From positions 992,001 through 1,056,000 of the forward strand of contig NZ_JAUSWJ010000001.1 of the NCBI RefSeq assembly GCF_030815145.1: a stretch of 64,000 bases of DNA, written 5' to 3'. Shown here piece by piece: positions 1 to 7,077 of this stretch; the stretch's first letter is position 1; every line of letters starts with the position of its first letter. This stretch comes from Kaistia geumhonensis. GTDB taxonomy: Bacteria; Pseudomonadota; Alphaproteobacteria; Rhizobiales; Kaistiaceae. The position numbers and the translations under genes were made by a program. The notes below the pieces were generated by a model. That model searched no databases, had not been told where the DNA came from, and worked only from the letters and a program-made list of their open reading frames with translations.

Positions 1-1073
1 GCCGTCATGCCCTCGCCGAGCAGCAGGCCCTTGTGCTTGCGATCCTTGGTCATGTAGGCGAGGCCGGCCCGGATGGCCGCATGGACGTCCCCGGACGGCA
101 GTTCCTGGCCGCGCACCGCGACATGGCCGGAAAGGCGCGGCCGAAGTCCCACCACGGCCTCCATCAGCTCCGTCCGTCCCGAGCCGATCAGGCCGGAGAA
201 GCCGATGATCTCGCCGCGGCGGATCTCGAAGCTCGCTTCCTTCACGAACCCCGTCGACACCGAGCGGACGGAGAGCAGGATATTCTCGTCGATGTCCGGC
301 TCGTGCTTGGCCGGATAGAGGCTGGAAAGCTCGCGCCCGACCATCAGCTGCGCGATCGACTCGCCGTCCAGCACCTCCGTGCGCGCCGTCTTCACCCACT
401 GGCCGTCGCGCAGCACCGTGACCCGGTCGGTCAGCTCCATCACCTCGTCGAGCTTGTGCGAGACGAAGATGAAGCTGGTGCCGGCGGCGCGCAGCTTGCG
501 CACCTGGTCAAAGAGGACGCGGGTCTCCTCGCGCGAAAGAACGGCGGTCGGCTCGTCCATGATGACGACGCGGGCATCGCGGCTGATCGCCTTGGCGATC
601 TCGACCATCTGCTTGTCGGCGACCGCGAGGCTGCCGATAAGCGCGTTCTCGTCGACATGCGATCCGAGCATGTCGAGCACGCGCCGCGCCTCGGCGCGCA
701 TGAAGCGGCGGTCGAGCACGCCGAACCGCGTCACCTCGCGGCCGAGAAACAGACTCTCGGCCACCGTCAGATGTTCGGCGAGATTGAATTCCTGATGGAT
801 GATGACGATGCCAAGCGCCTCTGCGGCGCCGTTGGCCGGCAGCTTCACCGGGACGCCGTCGAGCAGGATCTCGCCCGAGGTCGGCTGTTCGAAGCCAGAG
901 AGAATCTTGACGAGGGTGGACTTGCCGGCGCCGTTCTCGCCCATGAGGGCATGCACCTCGCCGCGGCGCAGCTCGAAGTCGACGCTGAACAGCACCTGCA
1001 CGCCGCTGAACGACTTGCTGATGCGGCGCGCCGATAGAACGACGTCCGCTCCAGCCGGATCGGCAGACTTCAT
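1..1073 (-). CDS. Sugar ABC transporter ATP-binding protein (RbsA/MglA/XylG type), 3' end cut off by window
   Basis: This is the ATPase of a ribose/galactose/xylose-type ABC importer, carrying two fused ABC domains on one chain; the first 357 residues lie in the window. The first domain has a clean Walker A (GENGAGKST, about residues 45-53), a Walker B (VVIMDEPTAVL) and the degenerate signature typical of this family (SLAVADKQMVEIAKA). The second domain starts near residue 260 with a truncated P-loop (GLIGSGRTE), also normal for the family. I chose the ATG at 1073 because it starts just before the conserved 'ARRISKSFSGV' core. The gene is divergent from a LacI-type regulator, and two LacI-like operators lie in the gap. 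Permease and binding-protein genes presumably follow outside the window. The exact sugar is unknown. Confidence 0.93.
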   Translation of the reverse strand, partial: MKSADPAGADVVLSARRISKSFSGVQVLFSVDFELRRGEVHALMGENGAGKSTLVKILSGFEQPTSGEILLDGVPVKLPANGAAEALGIVIIHQEFNLAEHLTVAESLFLGREVTRFGVLDRRFMRAEARRVLDMLGSHVDENALIGSLAVADKQMVEIAKAISRDARVVIMDEPTAVLSREETRVLFDQVRKLRAAGTSFIFVSHKLDEVMELTDRVTVLRDGQWVKTARTEVLDGESIAQLMVGRELSSLYPAKHEPDIDENILLSVRSVSTGFVKEASFEIRRGEIIGFSGLIGSGRTELMEAVVGLRPRLSGHVAVRGQELPSGDVHAAIRAGLAYMTKDRKHKGLLLGEGMT

Positions 1074-1115
1074 GGACTCCCCCTCCACCCGCGGCCTCCA
1101 CCGCTTGAGGGGCAA

Positions 1116-1129
1116 TGTAAACCTTTTCA
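1116..1129. promoter_or_regulatory. LacI-type operator 1
   Basis: TGTAAACCTTTTCA is an imperfect 14-bp palindrome of the kind bound by LacI/GalR regulators (TGTAAA..TTTACA class). It lies 43 bp upstream of the sugar ABC ATPase start and next to the divergent LacI-family gene. Binding is inferred. Confidence 0.6.
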
Positions 1130-1137
1130 GTCGGCGA

Positions 1138-1151
1138 TGTAAAGGTTTTCA
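1138..1151. promoter_or_regulatory. LacI-type operator 2
   Basis: TGTAAAGGTTTTCA differs from operator 1 at only two central bases and lies 22 bp downstream of it, about two helical turns, so both sites would face the same side of the DNA. It sits in the divergent gap between the ABC ATPase and the LacI-type regulator, so it could control both. Confidence 0.6.
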
Positions 1152-1244
1152 TACCGCTGAATAGGCGCCCTTTCCGCGTCATGCTTTGATCGCAGGGTGA
1201 GTTTGTGTAGACTCCTTCGGAAGGGCGATCCGGGGCAGTCCAGA

Positions 1245-2276
1245 GTGTTTCATTCCACGCCAGCGACCATCGAGGATGTCGCGCGCATCGCGCAGGTGTC
1301 GATCGCGACGGTGTCGCGCGCGATCCACAATCCGGAGAAGGTCGCGAACTCGACGCGGCTCAAGGTCAATCAGGCGATCGCGATCACAGGCTACACGACC
1401 AACGCCATGGCGCGCAGCCTGCGCCTCGGCCGGTCGAACATGATCCTCGTCGTGGCGCCCGACATCGGCGATCCGAACTTCTCAAGCATCCTGATCGGGC
1501 TCGAAAACGAGGCCCGCGCCCATGGCTATGGCGTGCTGATCGGCCATACGCAGAACGACGCGCAGCGCGGCCTCGAGTATCTGAAGTTTTTCGATTCGAA
1601 CCAGGCGGCGGGTCTCATCCTCTTCACCGGCATCCTGCCCTTCGGCCACCAGACCATGATGGCACGGTTGCCGCCGAGCGTCGCCGTCTTCGAGCCGGTC
1701 TTCAACGGCGGCATCCCCTATGTCGGCGTCGACGAACATGCCGGGGCGCGCAAGGCGATCGACCTGCTCATCACGGAGGGTCACCGCAAGATTGCCTTCA
1801 TCGGCGACTCGCGCACCCGCCTCGCCTACAGCCGCCGTCGCGAAGGCTATGAGCAGGGCCTTGCCGCGGCACGGATCCCGCTCGATCCGCGCATGGTGCT
1901 GGAGGGCGACGGCACAAGCGAGAGCGGTCGCCTCGCGGTGGAGCAGCTGTTCATGCGCGACACGCTGCCGACGGCCTTCATGTGCGTCAACGACCAGACC
2001 GCGCTCGGCGTCATGACCGGCCTCGCGGCGCGCGGCTACACGATGCCGCGCGATTTCTCGGTGACCGGGTTCGACGACGTTCCGCAGGCCTCGTTCATGA
2101 CGCCGCCGCTGACGACAATCCGCCAGCCGCGCACGCTGATCGGAAAGCATGCCATGGCCCTGCTCCTGGAACTCCTGTCGGAAGGCCAGCCGGCCGAGAG
2201 CGAGCTGCTGCTCGTCCCGGACCTCGTCATCCGCAACTCCGTCGGCCCGCCCTCGCGGCAATGGGAGACGCGCTAG
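1245..2276 (+). CDS. LacI-family transcriptional regulator
   Basis: This is a LacI/GalR-type repressor of 343 residues. An N-terminal helix-turn-helix (ATIEDVARIAQVSIATVSRA) is followed by the hinge (NAMARSLRLGRSNMI) and a periplasmic-binding-protein-like effector domain to the C terminus. I prefer the GTG at 1245 because it leaves only a few residues before the helix-turn-helix and has GGGGCAG upstream; a GTG at 1197 in the same frame would add 16 residues. The gene is divergent from a sugar ABC ATPase with paired operators between them, so it most likely senses that transporter's sugar. A strong terminator follows. Confidence 0.92.
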   Translation: MFHSTPATIEDVARIAQVSIATVSRAIHNPEKVANSTRLKVNQAIAITGYTTNAMARSLRLGRSNMILVVAPDIGDPNFSSILIGLENEARAHGYGVLIGHTQNDAQRGLEYLKFFDSNQAAGLILFTGILPFGHQTMMARLPPSVAVFEPVFNGGIPYVGVDEHAGARKAIDLLITEGHRKIAFIGDSRTRLAYSRRREGYEQGLAAARIPLDPRMVLEGDGTSESGRLAVEQLFMRDTLPTAFMCVNDQTALGVMTGLAARGYTMPRDFSVTGFDDVPQASFMTPPLTTIRQPRTLIGKHAMALLLELLSEGQPAESELLLVPDLVIRNSVGPPSRQWETR

Positions 2277-2312
2277 GCGAGACCACCGACTGCGCAAACG
2301 GGCCGCAGAATC

Positions 2313-2347
2313 AAAAGGGCCGATGCATCGCCTGCATCGGCCCTTTT
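2313..2347 (+). terminator. Rho-independent terminator after the LacI gene
   Basis: A perfect 15-bp stem (arms 2313-2327 and 2333-2347, core GGGCCGATGCA) with a 5-base loop ends in a run of six T. The A-rich left arm would also give T residues on the other strand, so it could serve the convergent gstI-like gene too. Confidence 0.88.
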
Positions 2348-2403
2348 TTCGTCTTCACCCCGAAGCCGGGATGCCGTTGCTTCGCTGTGCCCGTCGCCAT
2401 CCA

Positions 2404-2601
2404 TTAGTGCTGACCGAGGCGGTCGTCTTCGGCGATGGCAGCGTCGTGGTACCAGCTGTCCCAGGCGATGGCCGGCATGGCCGCCTCGCGCTCGAGACTG
2501 GTCTCGCCAATATATCCGGCGAGACGACCTTTCACGCCGGCCCGTCCGCCGGCTGGAAACGCGTATATCTTCGCAGTTTCTCTTTGAACACTCGCAGTCA
2601 T
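2404..2601 (-). CDS. gstI: GstI-like small protein (DUF2735 type), glutamine synthetase translation inhibitor candidate
   Basis: This 65-residue protein starts MTASVQRETAKIYAFP, the pattern of the small DUF2735 proteins that include GstI of Rhizobium leguminosarum. GstI is known to lower GlnII synthesis at the translation level and is encoded divergently from glnII. The same arrangement is seen here: the gene points away from glnII across a 488-bp gap. I chose the ATG at 2601 over one 14 codons upstream because AAGGAC lies nine bases before it and the length then fits GstI (about 63 residues). Identification rests on the N-terminal motif, size and position, not on an alignment, so the inhibitor function is inferred. 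Confidence 0.72.
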   Translation of the reverse strand: MTASVQRETAKIYAFPAGGRAGVKGRLAGYIGETSLEREAAMPAIAWDSWYHDAAIAEDDRLGQH

Positions 2602-3089
2602 TTCAGTTGTCCTTCGCTGTGCGGCAAACCGCTCATCGAACAATGTAGTGACTCATACCATGGTTGCACACCGATTGCGCGCAAAAATGCGCCAAAGAGC
2701 AGCAAATGACTACAATTTGCTCAGTAATGGACTTTGATGGCTGGCTCGGCACCATGCTCGCGGTGATGAAACGCGTCGAAGGGCAGTCGCCGCCGCTGCT
2801 CTGAGCATTTTCTGGACACTGCTGCCTTTTCAGGCGCCATCGCGATTGCTTGCGATGAAGAATGCAGCATCTTCGGGCGTCGATATCGGTCGCGAGACCT
2901 GAGCGCGGTCATGCGGCGGCCGTCGCGATGCCGCGAAATTCGTCGCGCCTGCGGCAGTGCGCGCATAGCGGGCGGCGGCGTGGCATGCAAAATGCAAGAT
3001 CGAGGGCGGCGCTGGCGACCGATCGGGCGACGGCTCTGACAGGCGAAGGGTTCCGGGCGCGTCGCGTCATCACTGAACGAGAGACCTAA
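2602..3089. other. gstI-glnII divergent intergenic region
   Basis: This 488-bp stretch holds no convincing gene. It contains a sigma-54-type promoter for glnII at 2981-2996. I looked for palindromic NtrC sites (TGCAC..GTGCA type) and found only weak partial matches such as TTGCAC near 2664, so no enhancer is annotated. A 32-codon open frame at 2706-2804 has no support. Confidence 0.6.
2981..2996 (+). promoter_or_regulatory. Sigma-54 (RpoN) promoter for glnII
   Basis: TGGCATGCAAAATGCA matches the -24/-12 consensus TGGCACG-N4-TTGCW at 14 of 16 positions and has the obligatory GG-N10-GC spacing. Transcription would begin near 3008, about 80 bases before glnII. RpoN control with NtrC is established for glnII in rhizobia; here it is inferred from the motif. 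Confidence 0.75.
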
Positions 3090-4130
3090 ATGACAAAGTT
3101 CAAACTGGAGTACATCTGGCTCGACGGCTACACGCCCGTGCCGAACCTGCGTGGCAAGACGCAGATCAAGGAGTTCGACGTATTCCCGACCCTCGAGGAG
3201 CTCCCGCTCTGGGGCTTCGACGGTTCCTCGACGATGCAGGCCGAAGGCCGCAGCTCCGACTGCGTGCTGAAGCCCGTCGCGATCTATCCCGACCCGGCCC
3301 GCAAGGACGGCGCCCTGGTCATGTGCGAAGTCATGATGCCCGACGGCGTCACCCCTCATCCCTCGAACGCCCGCGCGACCATCCTGGACGATTCCGGCGC
3401 CTGGTTCGGCTTCGAGCAGGAGTATTTCTTCTACAAGGACGGCCGCCCGCTGGGCTTCCCGGCCGCCGGCTATCCGGCGCCGCAGGGCCCGTACTACACG
3501 GGCGTCGGTTTCAAGAATGTGGGCGACGTCGCGCGCGAGATCGTCGAGGAGCATCTCGACCTTTGCCTCGCGGCCGGCATCAACCATGAGGGCATCAACG
3601 CCGAAGTGGCGAAGGGCCAGTGGGAATTCCAGATTTTCGGCAAGGGCTCCAAGAAGGCCGCTGACGAAGTCTGGATGGCGCGCTACCTGCTGCTGCGCCT
3701 GACCGAGAAGTACGGCGTCGACATCGAGTTCCACTGCAAGCCGCTCGGCGACACCGACTGGAACGGCTCGGGCATGCACTGCAACTTCTCGACCGCCTAT
3801 ATGCGCGAAGTTGGCGGCAAGGACTATTTTGAGAAGCTCATGGCGGCGTTCGACAAGAACCTTCAGGAGCATATCGCCGTCTATGGACCGGACAACCATC
3901 TGCGTCTGACCGGCAAGCACGAGACGGCGCCGTGGAACAAGTTCTCCTATGGCGTGGCTGACCGTGGCGCATCCATCCGCGTGCCGCACTCGTTCGTCCG
4001 CAACGGCTACAAGGGCTATCTCGAGGATCGCCGCCCGAACTCCCAGGGCGACCCCTACCAGATCGCCTCGCGCGTGCTGAAGACGATCGCCGAGGTTCCC
4101 GTGGAAGGCAGCGCTTCGGCCGCCGCCTGA
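3090..4130 (+). CDS. glnII: Glutamine synthetase II (eukaryote-type GSII)
   Basis: GSII makes glutamine from glutamate, ammonia and ATP in the cytoplasm. The 346-residue length fits GSII rather than the roughly 470-residue GSI encoded by glnA. Visible signatures are LEYIWLDGY at the start, WGFDGSST near residues 42-49, the ATP-binding NHEGINAEVAKGQWEFQIF stretch near residue 165 and the GKHETAPWNKFSYGVADRGASIRVP block near residue 275. It is divergent from a gstI-like gene and preceded by a sigma-54 promoter, as in rhizobia, where GSII supplements GSI under nitrogen limitation. The Shine-Dalgarno is weak (GAGAG), which would suit translational control. A terminator follows at 4154. Confidence 0.97.
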   Translation: MTKFKLEYIWLDGYTPVPNLRGKTQIKEFDVFPTLEELPLWGFDGSSTMQAEGRSSDCVLKPVAIYPDPARKDGALVMCEVMMPDGVTPHPSNARATILDDSGAWFGFEQEYFFYKDGRPLGFPAAGYPAPQGPYYTGVGFKNVGDVAREIVEEHLDLCLAAGINHEGINAEVAKGQWEFQIFGKGSKKAADEVWMARYLLLRLTEKYGVDIEFHCKPLGDTDWNGSGMHCNFSTAYMREVGGKDYFEKLMAAFDKNLQEHIAVYGPDNHLRLTGKHETAPWNKFSYGVADRGASIRVPHSFVRNGYKGYLEDRRPNSQGDPYQIASRVLKTIAEVPVEGSASAAA

Positions 4131-4153
4131 TCCTGAGCAAGCTGGATACGATG

Positions 4154-4182
4154 ACGGCGCGGAGACCACTCCGCGCCGTTTT
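4154..4182 (+). terminator. Terminator after glnII
   Basis: An 11-bp stem (ACGGCGCGGAG, loop ACCA, CTCCGCGCCGT) is followed by a short T run, 24 bases after the glnII stop codon. It lies between convergent genes. Confidence 0.8.
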
Positions 4183-4200
4183 CATTGACGGGATCGTCGA

Positions 4201-4611
4201 TCAGGTGCCGCCGATCGACCACATGACGCCGAAGCTGTCGCGCAGCTGACCATAGCGGTCGCCCCAGAACATCGTCTGAAGGGGGTTCACGACGGTCAGG
4301 CCCGCGCCTTCCGCCCGGCGCCACCACATGTCGGGATCAGCGACCTGCAGATGCAGCGTGTAGCCCTGCGCCGCCTGCTTCTCGTGGCCATATTCGGGAT
4401 AGAAGTCGCACAGCATCACCGAGCCGCCATGGATGCGCAGATGGATGTGCATCGTCCGGCCCTTCTCGTCGAGCGGCTGCCGGGCGAGTTCCTCGGCGCC
4501 GAAGGCCCGCTTGTAGAGTTCGGCCGCCGCCACGGCGCCGTCGACACTGAGATAGGGCACGACCCCGGTGATGGTGTTGTTCGCCTGCTGGTGGACTGCC
4601 GTCTCGCTCAT
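4201..4611 (-). CDS. VOC-family (glyoxalase-like, PhnB type) protein
   Basis: This 136-residue protein has the PhnB-like vicinal-oxygen-chelate layout: TGVVPYLSVDGAVAAAELYKRAFGAEE at the start, MHIHLRIHGGSVMLCDFYPE in the middle and FWGDRYGQLRDSFGVMWSI at the end. The ATG at 4611 has GGAGGAACGGGA before it, so the longer upstream frame is not used. It lies just after the ECF42 sigma gene and has its own TGTCGGA-N16-CGTC promoter at 4668-4694. VOC proteins are frequent partners of ECF42 factors. The catalytic role, if any, is unknown. Confidence 0.88.
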   Translation of the reverse strand: MSETAVHQQANNTITGVVPYLSVDGAVAAAELYKRAFGAEELARQPLDEKGRTMHIHLRIHGGSVMLCDFYPEYGHEKQAAQGYTLHLQVADPDMWWRRAEGAGLTVVNPLQTMFWGDRYGQLRDSFGVMWSIGGT

Positions 4612-4667
4612 TCCCGTTCCTCCTTCGTGCAAAGCGGCAGCGCAGCTGCCTGACCCGACACAGCAAG

Positions 4668-4694
4668 GACGTTCGGGCGCCCGACGTTCCGACA
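4668..4694 (-). promoter_or_regulatory. ECF42-type promoter upstream of the VOC gene
   Basis: On the minus strand this reads TGTCGGA, 16 bases, CGTC. The same hexamer core, spacing and -10 element occur at three other sites in the window, all before genes linked to ECF42. Transcription would start near 4661, 50 bases before the VOC start codon. Confidence 0.75.
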
Positions 4695-4700
4695 GACCGC

Positions 4701-5972
4701 TCAAATCGCCGAAGCGGCGATGGCTCTCGGCGCCGCTTCGGCGGCGAGACGATCGAGATGGGAGCGGATATGGGCCGCCTCGGCAGGCGTTCGCGCCAGC
4801 GCGATCGCGCGATCGAAGGCCTGGCGCGCTTCCGCGGGTCGGCCAAGTTGCAGCAGCAGGTGACCCACCAGCCCGAAATAGTGGAAATAGCTCCCGAGCG
4901 GTCCGGCGAGCGGCTCGATCATGGCGAGTGCCGCGGCCGGTCCCGCGACCTTCGAAACCGCCACGGCCCGGTTCAGCGTCACGACCGGCGAAGGCTGGAG
5001 GTGCTCGAGCGTCGCATAGAGAAGATCGATCTGCTGCCAGTCCGTCTCCTCCGGCCGGGCGGCTCGCGCATGCAGAGCCGCGATTGCCGCCTGGATCAGA
5101 TAGGGACCGGGGCGGCGGTGGCGCATCGCCTTGTCGATGAGCGCGAGGCCCTCGGCGATCATGGCGCCGTTCCAGAGCGAGCGGTCCTGGTCGTCGAGCA
5201 GGATCAGCGCGCCGTCGGCGTCGAAGCGAGCCTCAAGCCGCGAGTGCTGAAGCAGCATCAGCGCGGCGAGGCCCATGATCTCCGGCTCGGCCGGGAAGAG
5301 CCGCAGCAGCAGCCGGGCGAGGCGGATCGCCTCATCGCAGAGCCGCGTCCGCGCGCCATCCACTGACGGTGCCGAATAGCCCTCGTTGAAGACGAGATAG
5401 ATCATCGTCGCCACGGCGGCGAGGCGCTCTGCCCGCTCGACGGGACCCGGCGTCTCGAACGGCACGCCCGCCTTGGCGATCCGGCTCTTGGCGCGCGTGA
5501 TGCGCTGCTCCATCGCCGCCTCGCTGACGAGGAAGGCTCGGGCGATCTGCGGCACCGTGAGGCCGGATACGATCCGGAGCGCAAGGGCGATCTGCTGCGT
5601 CGCCGAGAGGTCGGGATGGCAGCAGATGAACAGGAGGCGCAGGATGTCGTCGCGGTAATGGGCATCGTCGAGGCGGTCGGCAAGGCTGGCCTCGGCATCG
5701 CCGAGATCCGACAGCGCCGCCTCGTCGGGAAGTTCGGCCTCGCGGCTGCGCCGGCGCACCACATCGATCGCCGCGTTGCGCCCGACGAAAATCAGCCAGG
5801 CGGTGGGGTCCCGCGGCGGCCCCTTCTGCGGCCAGAGCGCCAGCGCCTTGAGGCAGGCTTCCTGAAACGCCTCCTCGGCGATGTCGAGATCGCGGAAATA
5901 GCGCAGCAGCGCGCTGATCGCCTTCGGCCGCGCCCCGGCGACGGCCGCCTCGATCCAGGCGATGTCGGTCAT
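4701..5972 (-). CDS. ECF42-group RNA polymerase sigma factor with long C-terminal extension
   Basis: This 423-residue extracytoplasmic-function sigma factor has a sigma-2 region at about 1-80 (RDLDIAEEAFQEACLKALALWP, PTAWLIFVGRNAAIDVVRR) and a sigma-4 region at about 105-165 (LSATQQIALALRIVSGLTVPQIARAFLVSEAAMEQRITRAKSRI). A helical, TPR-like extension of roughly 250 residues follows. That extension and an adjacent DGPF/YciI gene define the ECF42 group, which has no classical anti-sigma factor. The start overlaps the stop of the DGPF gene by four bases (ATGA), so the two are translationally coupled. Four matching promoters in the window suggest autoregulation and control of the VOC, SRPBCC and second DGPF genes. 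The inducing signal is unknown. Confidence 0.93.
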   Translation of the reverse strand: MTDIAWIEAAVAGARPKAISALLRYFRDLDIAEEAFQEACLKALALWPQKGPPRDPTAWLIFVGRNAAIDVVRRRSREAELPDEAALSDLGDAEASLADRLDDAHYRDDILRLLFICCHPDLSATQQIALALRIVSGLTVPQIARAFLVSEAAMEQRITRAKSRIAKAGVPFETPGPVERAERLAAVATMIYLVFNEGYSAPSVDGARTRLCDEAIRLARLLLRLFPAEPEIMGLAALMLLQHSRLEARFDADGALILLDDQDRSLWNGAMIAEGLALIDKAMRHRRPGPYLIQAAIAALHARAARPEETDWQQIDLLYATLEHLQPSPVVTLNRAVAVSKVAGPAAALAMIEPLAGPLGSYFHYFGLVGHLLLQLGRPAEARQAFDRAIALARTPAEAAHIRSHLDRLAAEAAPRAIAASAI

Positions 5973-6340
5973 GGCTTGCCCCCGCCCGGATGATAGACGC
6001 CGACCGGTCGGACTTCATAGGCGCCGCCGGGATTGGCCGCCGCGAGATCGCGCGTGACGTCGAGAATTTCTTCCAGTGAGCCGCCCTCGACGAGATAGAA
6101 GCCGAGAAGCTGCTCCTTCGTTTCGGCAAAAGGCCCATCGAGCACAAGCGGCGGGTCCTGATCCTTGCGCAGCGTCGTGGCGGCCGTCGTCGGCAGCAGG
6201 CGAGCCACCGGACCGAGCCGTCCGTCCCGCGCCAGCTTTTCGTGGACCACGGCGAGGCGCGCCATCACCGCGTCGTCTTCCTCCTTGGTCCAGGAGCCGA
6301 CGACGTCTTCCGAGTGGTAGCAAAGGATGGCGTAGAGCAT
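5969..6340 (-). CDS. DGPF-domain (YCII-related) protein, ECF42 partner
   Basis: This 123-residue protein carries the hallmark VLDGPFAETKEQLLGFYLVE segment (DGPF motif) of YCII-related proteins, which are the conserved genomic partners of ECF42 sigma factors. It is the first gene of a two-gene operon and overlaps the sigma gene by four bases. The start at 6340 is set by GGGAGAAAGCC just upstream, and the ECF42 promoter at 6364-6390 leaves a leader of only about 17 bases. The biochemical role of DGPF proteins is not established. A second one is encoded at 17333. Confidence 0.92.
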   Translation of the reverse strand: MLYAILCYHSEDVVGSWTKEEDDAVMARLAVVHEKLARDGRLGPVARLLPTTAATTLRKDQDPPLVLDGPFAETKEQLLGFYLVEGGSLEEILDVTRDLAAANPGGAYEVRPVGVYHPGGGKP

Positions 6341-6363
6341 GGCTTTCTCCCTGGTGCCTTGAA

Positions 6364-6390
6364 GACGAGCGGCGGCGCCCGGTTCCGACA
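6364..6390 (-). promoter_or_regulatory. ECF42-type promoter of the DGPF-sigma operon
   Basis: The minus strand reads TGTCGGA, 16 bases, CGTC, ending 23 bases before the DGPF start codon. It faces away from a second copy at 6441. If used by the sigma factor it transcribes, this is positive autoregulation. Confidence 0.75.
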
Positions 6391-6440
6391 CGGACTGCGC
6401 TCCGGACCATGCCAACCCGGTTTCGATTTTCGTGCAAGCA

Positions 6441-6467
6441 TGTCGGACAAGGGACCGAGCAAACGTC
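6441..6467 (+). promoter_or_regulatory. ECF42-type promoter of the SRPBCC gene
   Basis: TGTCGGA, 16 bases, CGTC on the plus strand, 32 bases before the SRPBCC start codon and back to back with the promoter at 6364. Confidence 0.75.
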
Positions 6468-6499
6468 CTCAGGCCGGTTCACGCAACAGGGAGACCGCC

Positions 6500-7018
6500 A
6501 TGACCGCCGACACTTCGATCGCCGAGAGCCAGACCACCGACAGCGCGGCCGAGGGGAGCCCCATCGCCGAGCGCGAACTCGTCATCACGCGGCTGATCGA
6601 TGCTCCGCGCACAGCGCTCTATCGCTGCTGGACCGAGGCCGAGCTTTTGAGGAAATGGTTCGCGCCGCAGCCCTGGACGACACCCGTCGCCGAACTCGAT
6701 GTCAGGCCCGGCGGTTCGTGCCGCGTCGTGATGCGCAGCCCTGAAGGCGAGGACTTTCCCAATCCGGGTGTCTATCTCGATGTGGTGCCGAACGAAAAGC
6801 TCGTCTTGACCGACGCTTTCGCCGAAGCCTGGGAGCCCTCGACCAAGGCCTTCATGGTCGCCACCGTCACCTTCGCCGACGAAGACGGCAAGACCCGCTA
6901 CACGGCCCGCGTGCAGCACTGGTCGGCGGAAGACCGCGCGGCCCATGAGAGCATGGGCTTCCACGAAGGCTGGGGACGCTGCGCAGACCAGTTGGCGGCG
7001 CTTGCCGCCACCCTCTGA
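6500..7018 (+). CDS. SRPBCC-family (AHSA1-like) protein
   Basis: This 172-residue protein has the START-like AHSA1 pattern: RELVITRLIDAPRTALYRCWTEAELLRKWFAP, then ELDVRPGGSCRVVMRSPEG, and a C-terminal FHEGWGRCADQLAALAA. These domains bind hydrophobic ligands in a deep cavity. The ATG at 6500 follows CAGGGAGACCGCC; longer upstream frames lack support and would cross the promoter. It is divergent from the ECF42 operon and has its own matching promoter, so it is probably a regulon member. The ligand is unknown. Confidence 0.9.
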   Translation: MTADTSIAESQTTDSAAEGSPIAERELVITRLIDAPRTALYRCWTEAELLRKWFAPQPWTTPVAELDVRPGGSCRVVMRSPEGEDFPNPGVYLDVVPNEKLVLTDAFAEAWEPSTKAFMVATVTFADEDGKTRYTARVQHWSAEDRAAHESMGFHEGWGRCADQLAALAATL

Positions 7019-7029
7019 CCACCCAACGG

Positions 7030-7070
7030 CGAGGACAAGGCGCCGCCCGACCGGTGGCGCCTTGTCCTCG
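7030..7070. terminator. Bidirectional hairpin between convergent genes
   Basis: A perfect 15-bp stem (CGAGGACAAGGCGCC with its complement, 11-base loop) lies between the SRPBCC gene and the convergent gene at 7078. It has no T run in either direction, so its terminator role is only likely. Confidence 0.55.
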
Positions 7071-7077
7071 AAAACCC

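Noticed and set aside
16-1060. A 334-codon plus-strand frame over the first kilobase
   Set aside because: The minus strand encodes a clear ABC ATPase with Walker motifs over the same bases.
2655-2790. Possible NtrC sites before glnII
   Set aside because: Only partial matches such as TTGCAC and GGCACC occur; neither has the required palindrome and spacing.
2706-2804. A 32-codon frame upstream of glnII
   Set aside because: It has no ribosome binding site and no conserved features; it is too short to claim.
2721-4169. A 482-codon open frame on the minus strand
   Set aside because: It mirrors glnII and has no motif of its own.
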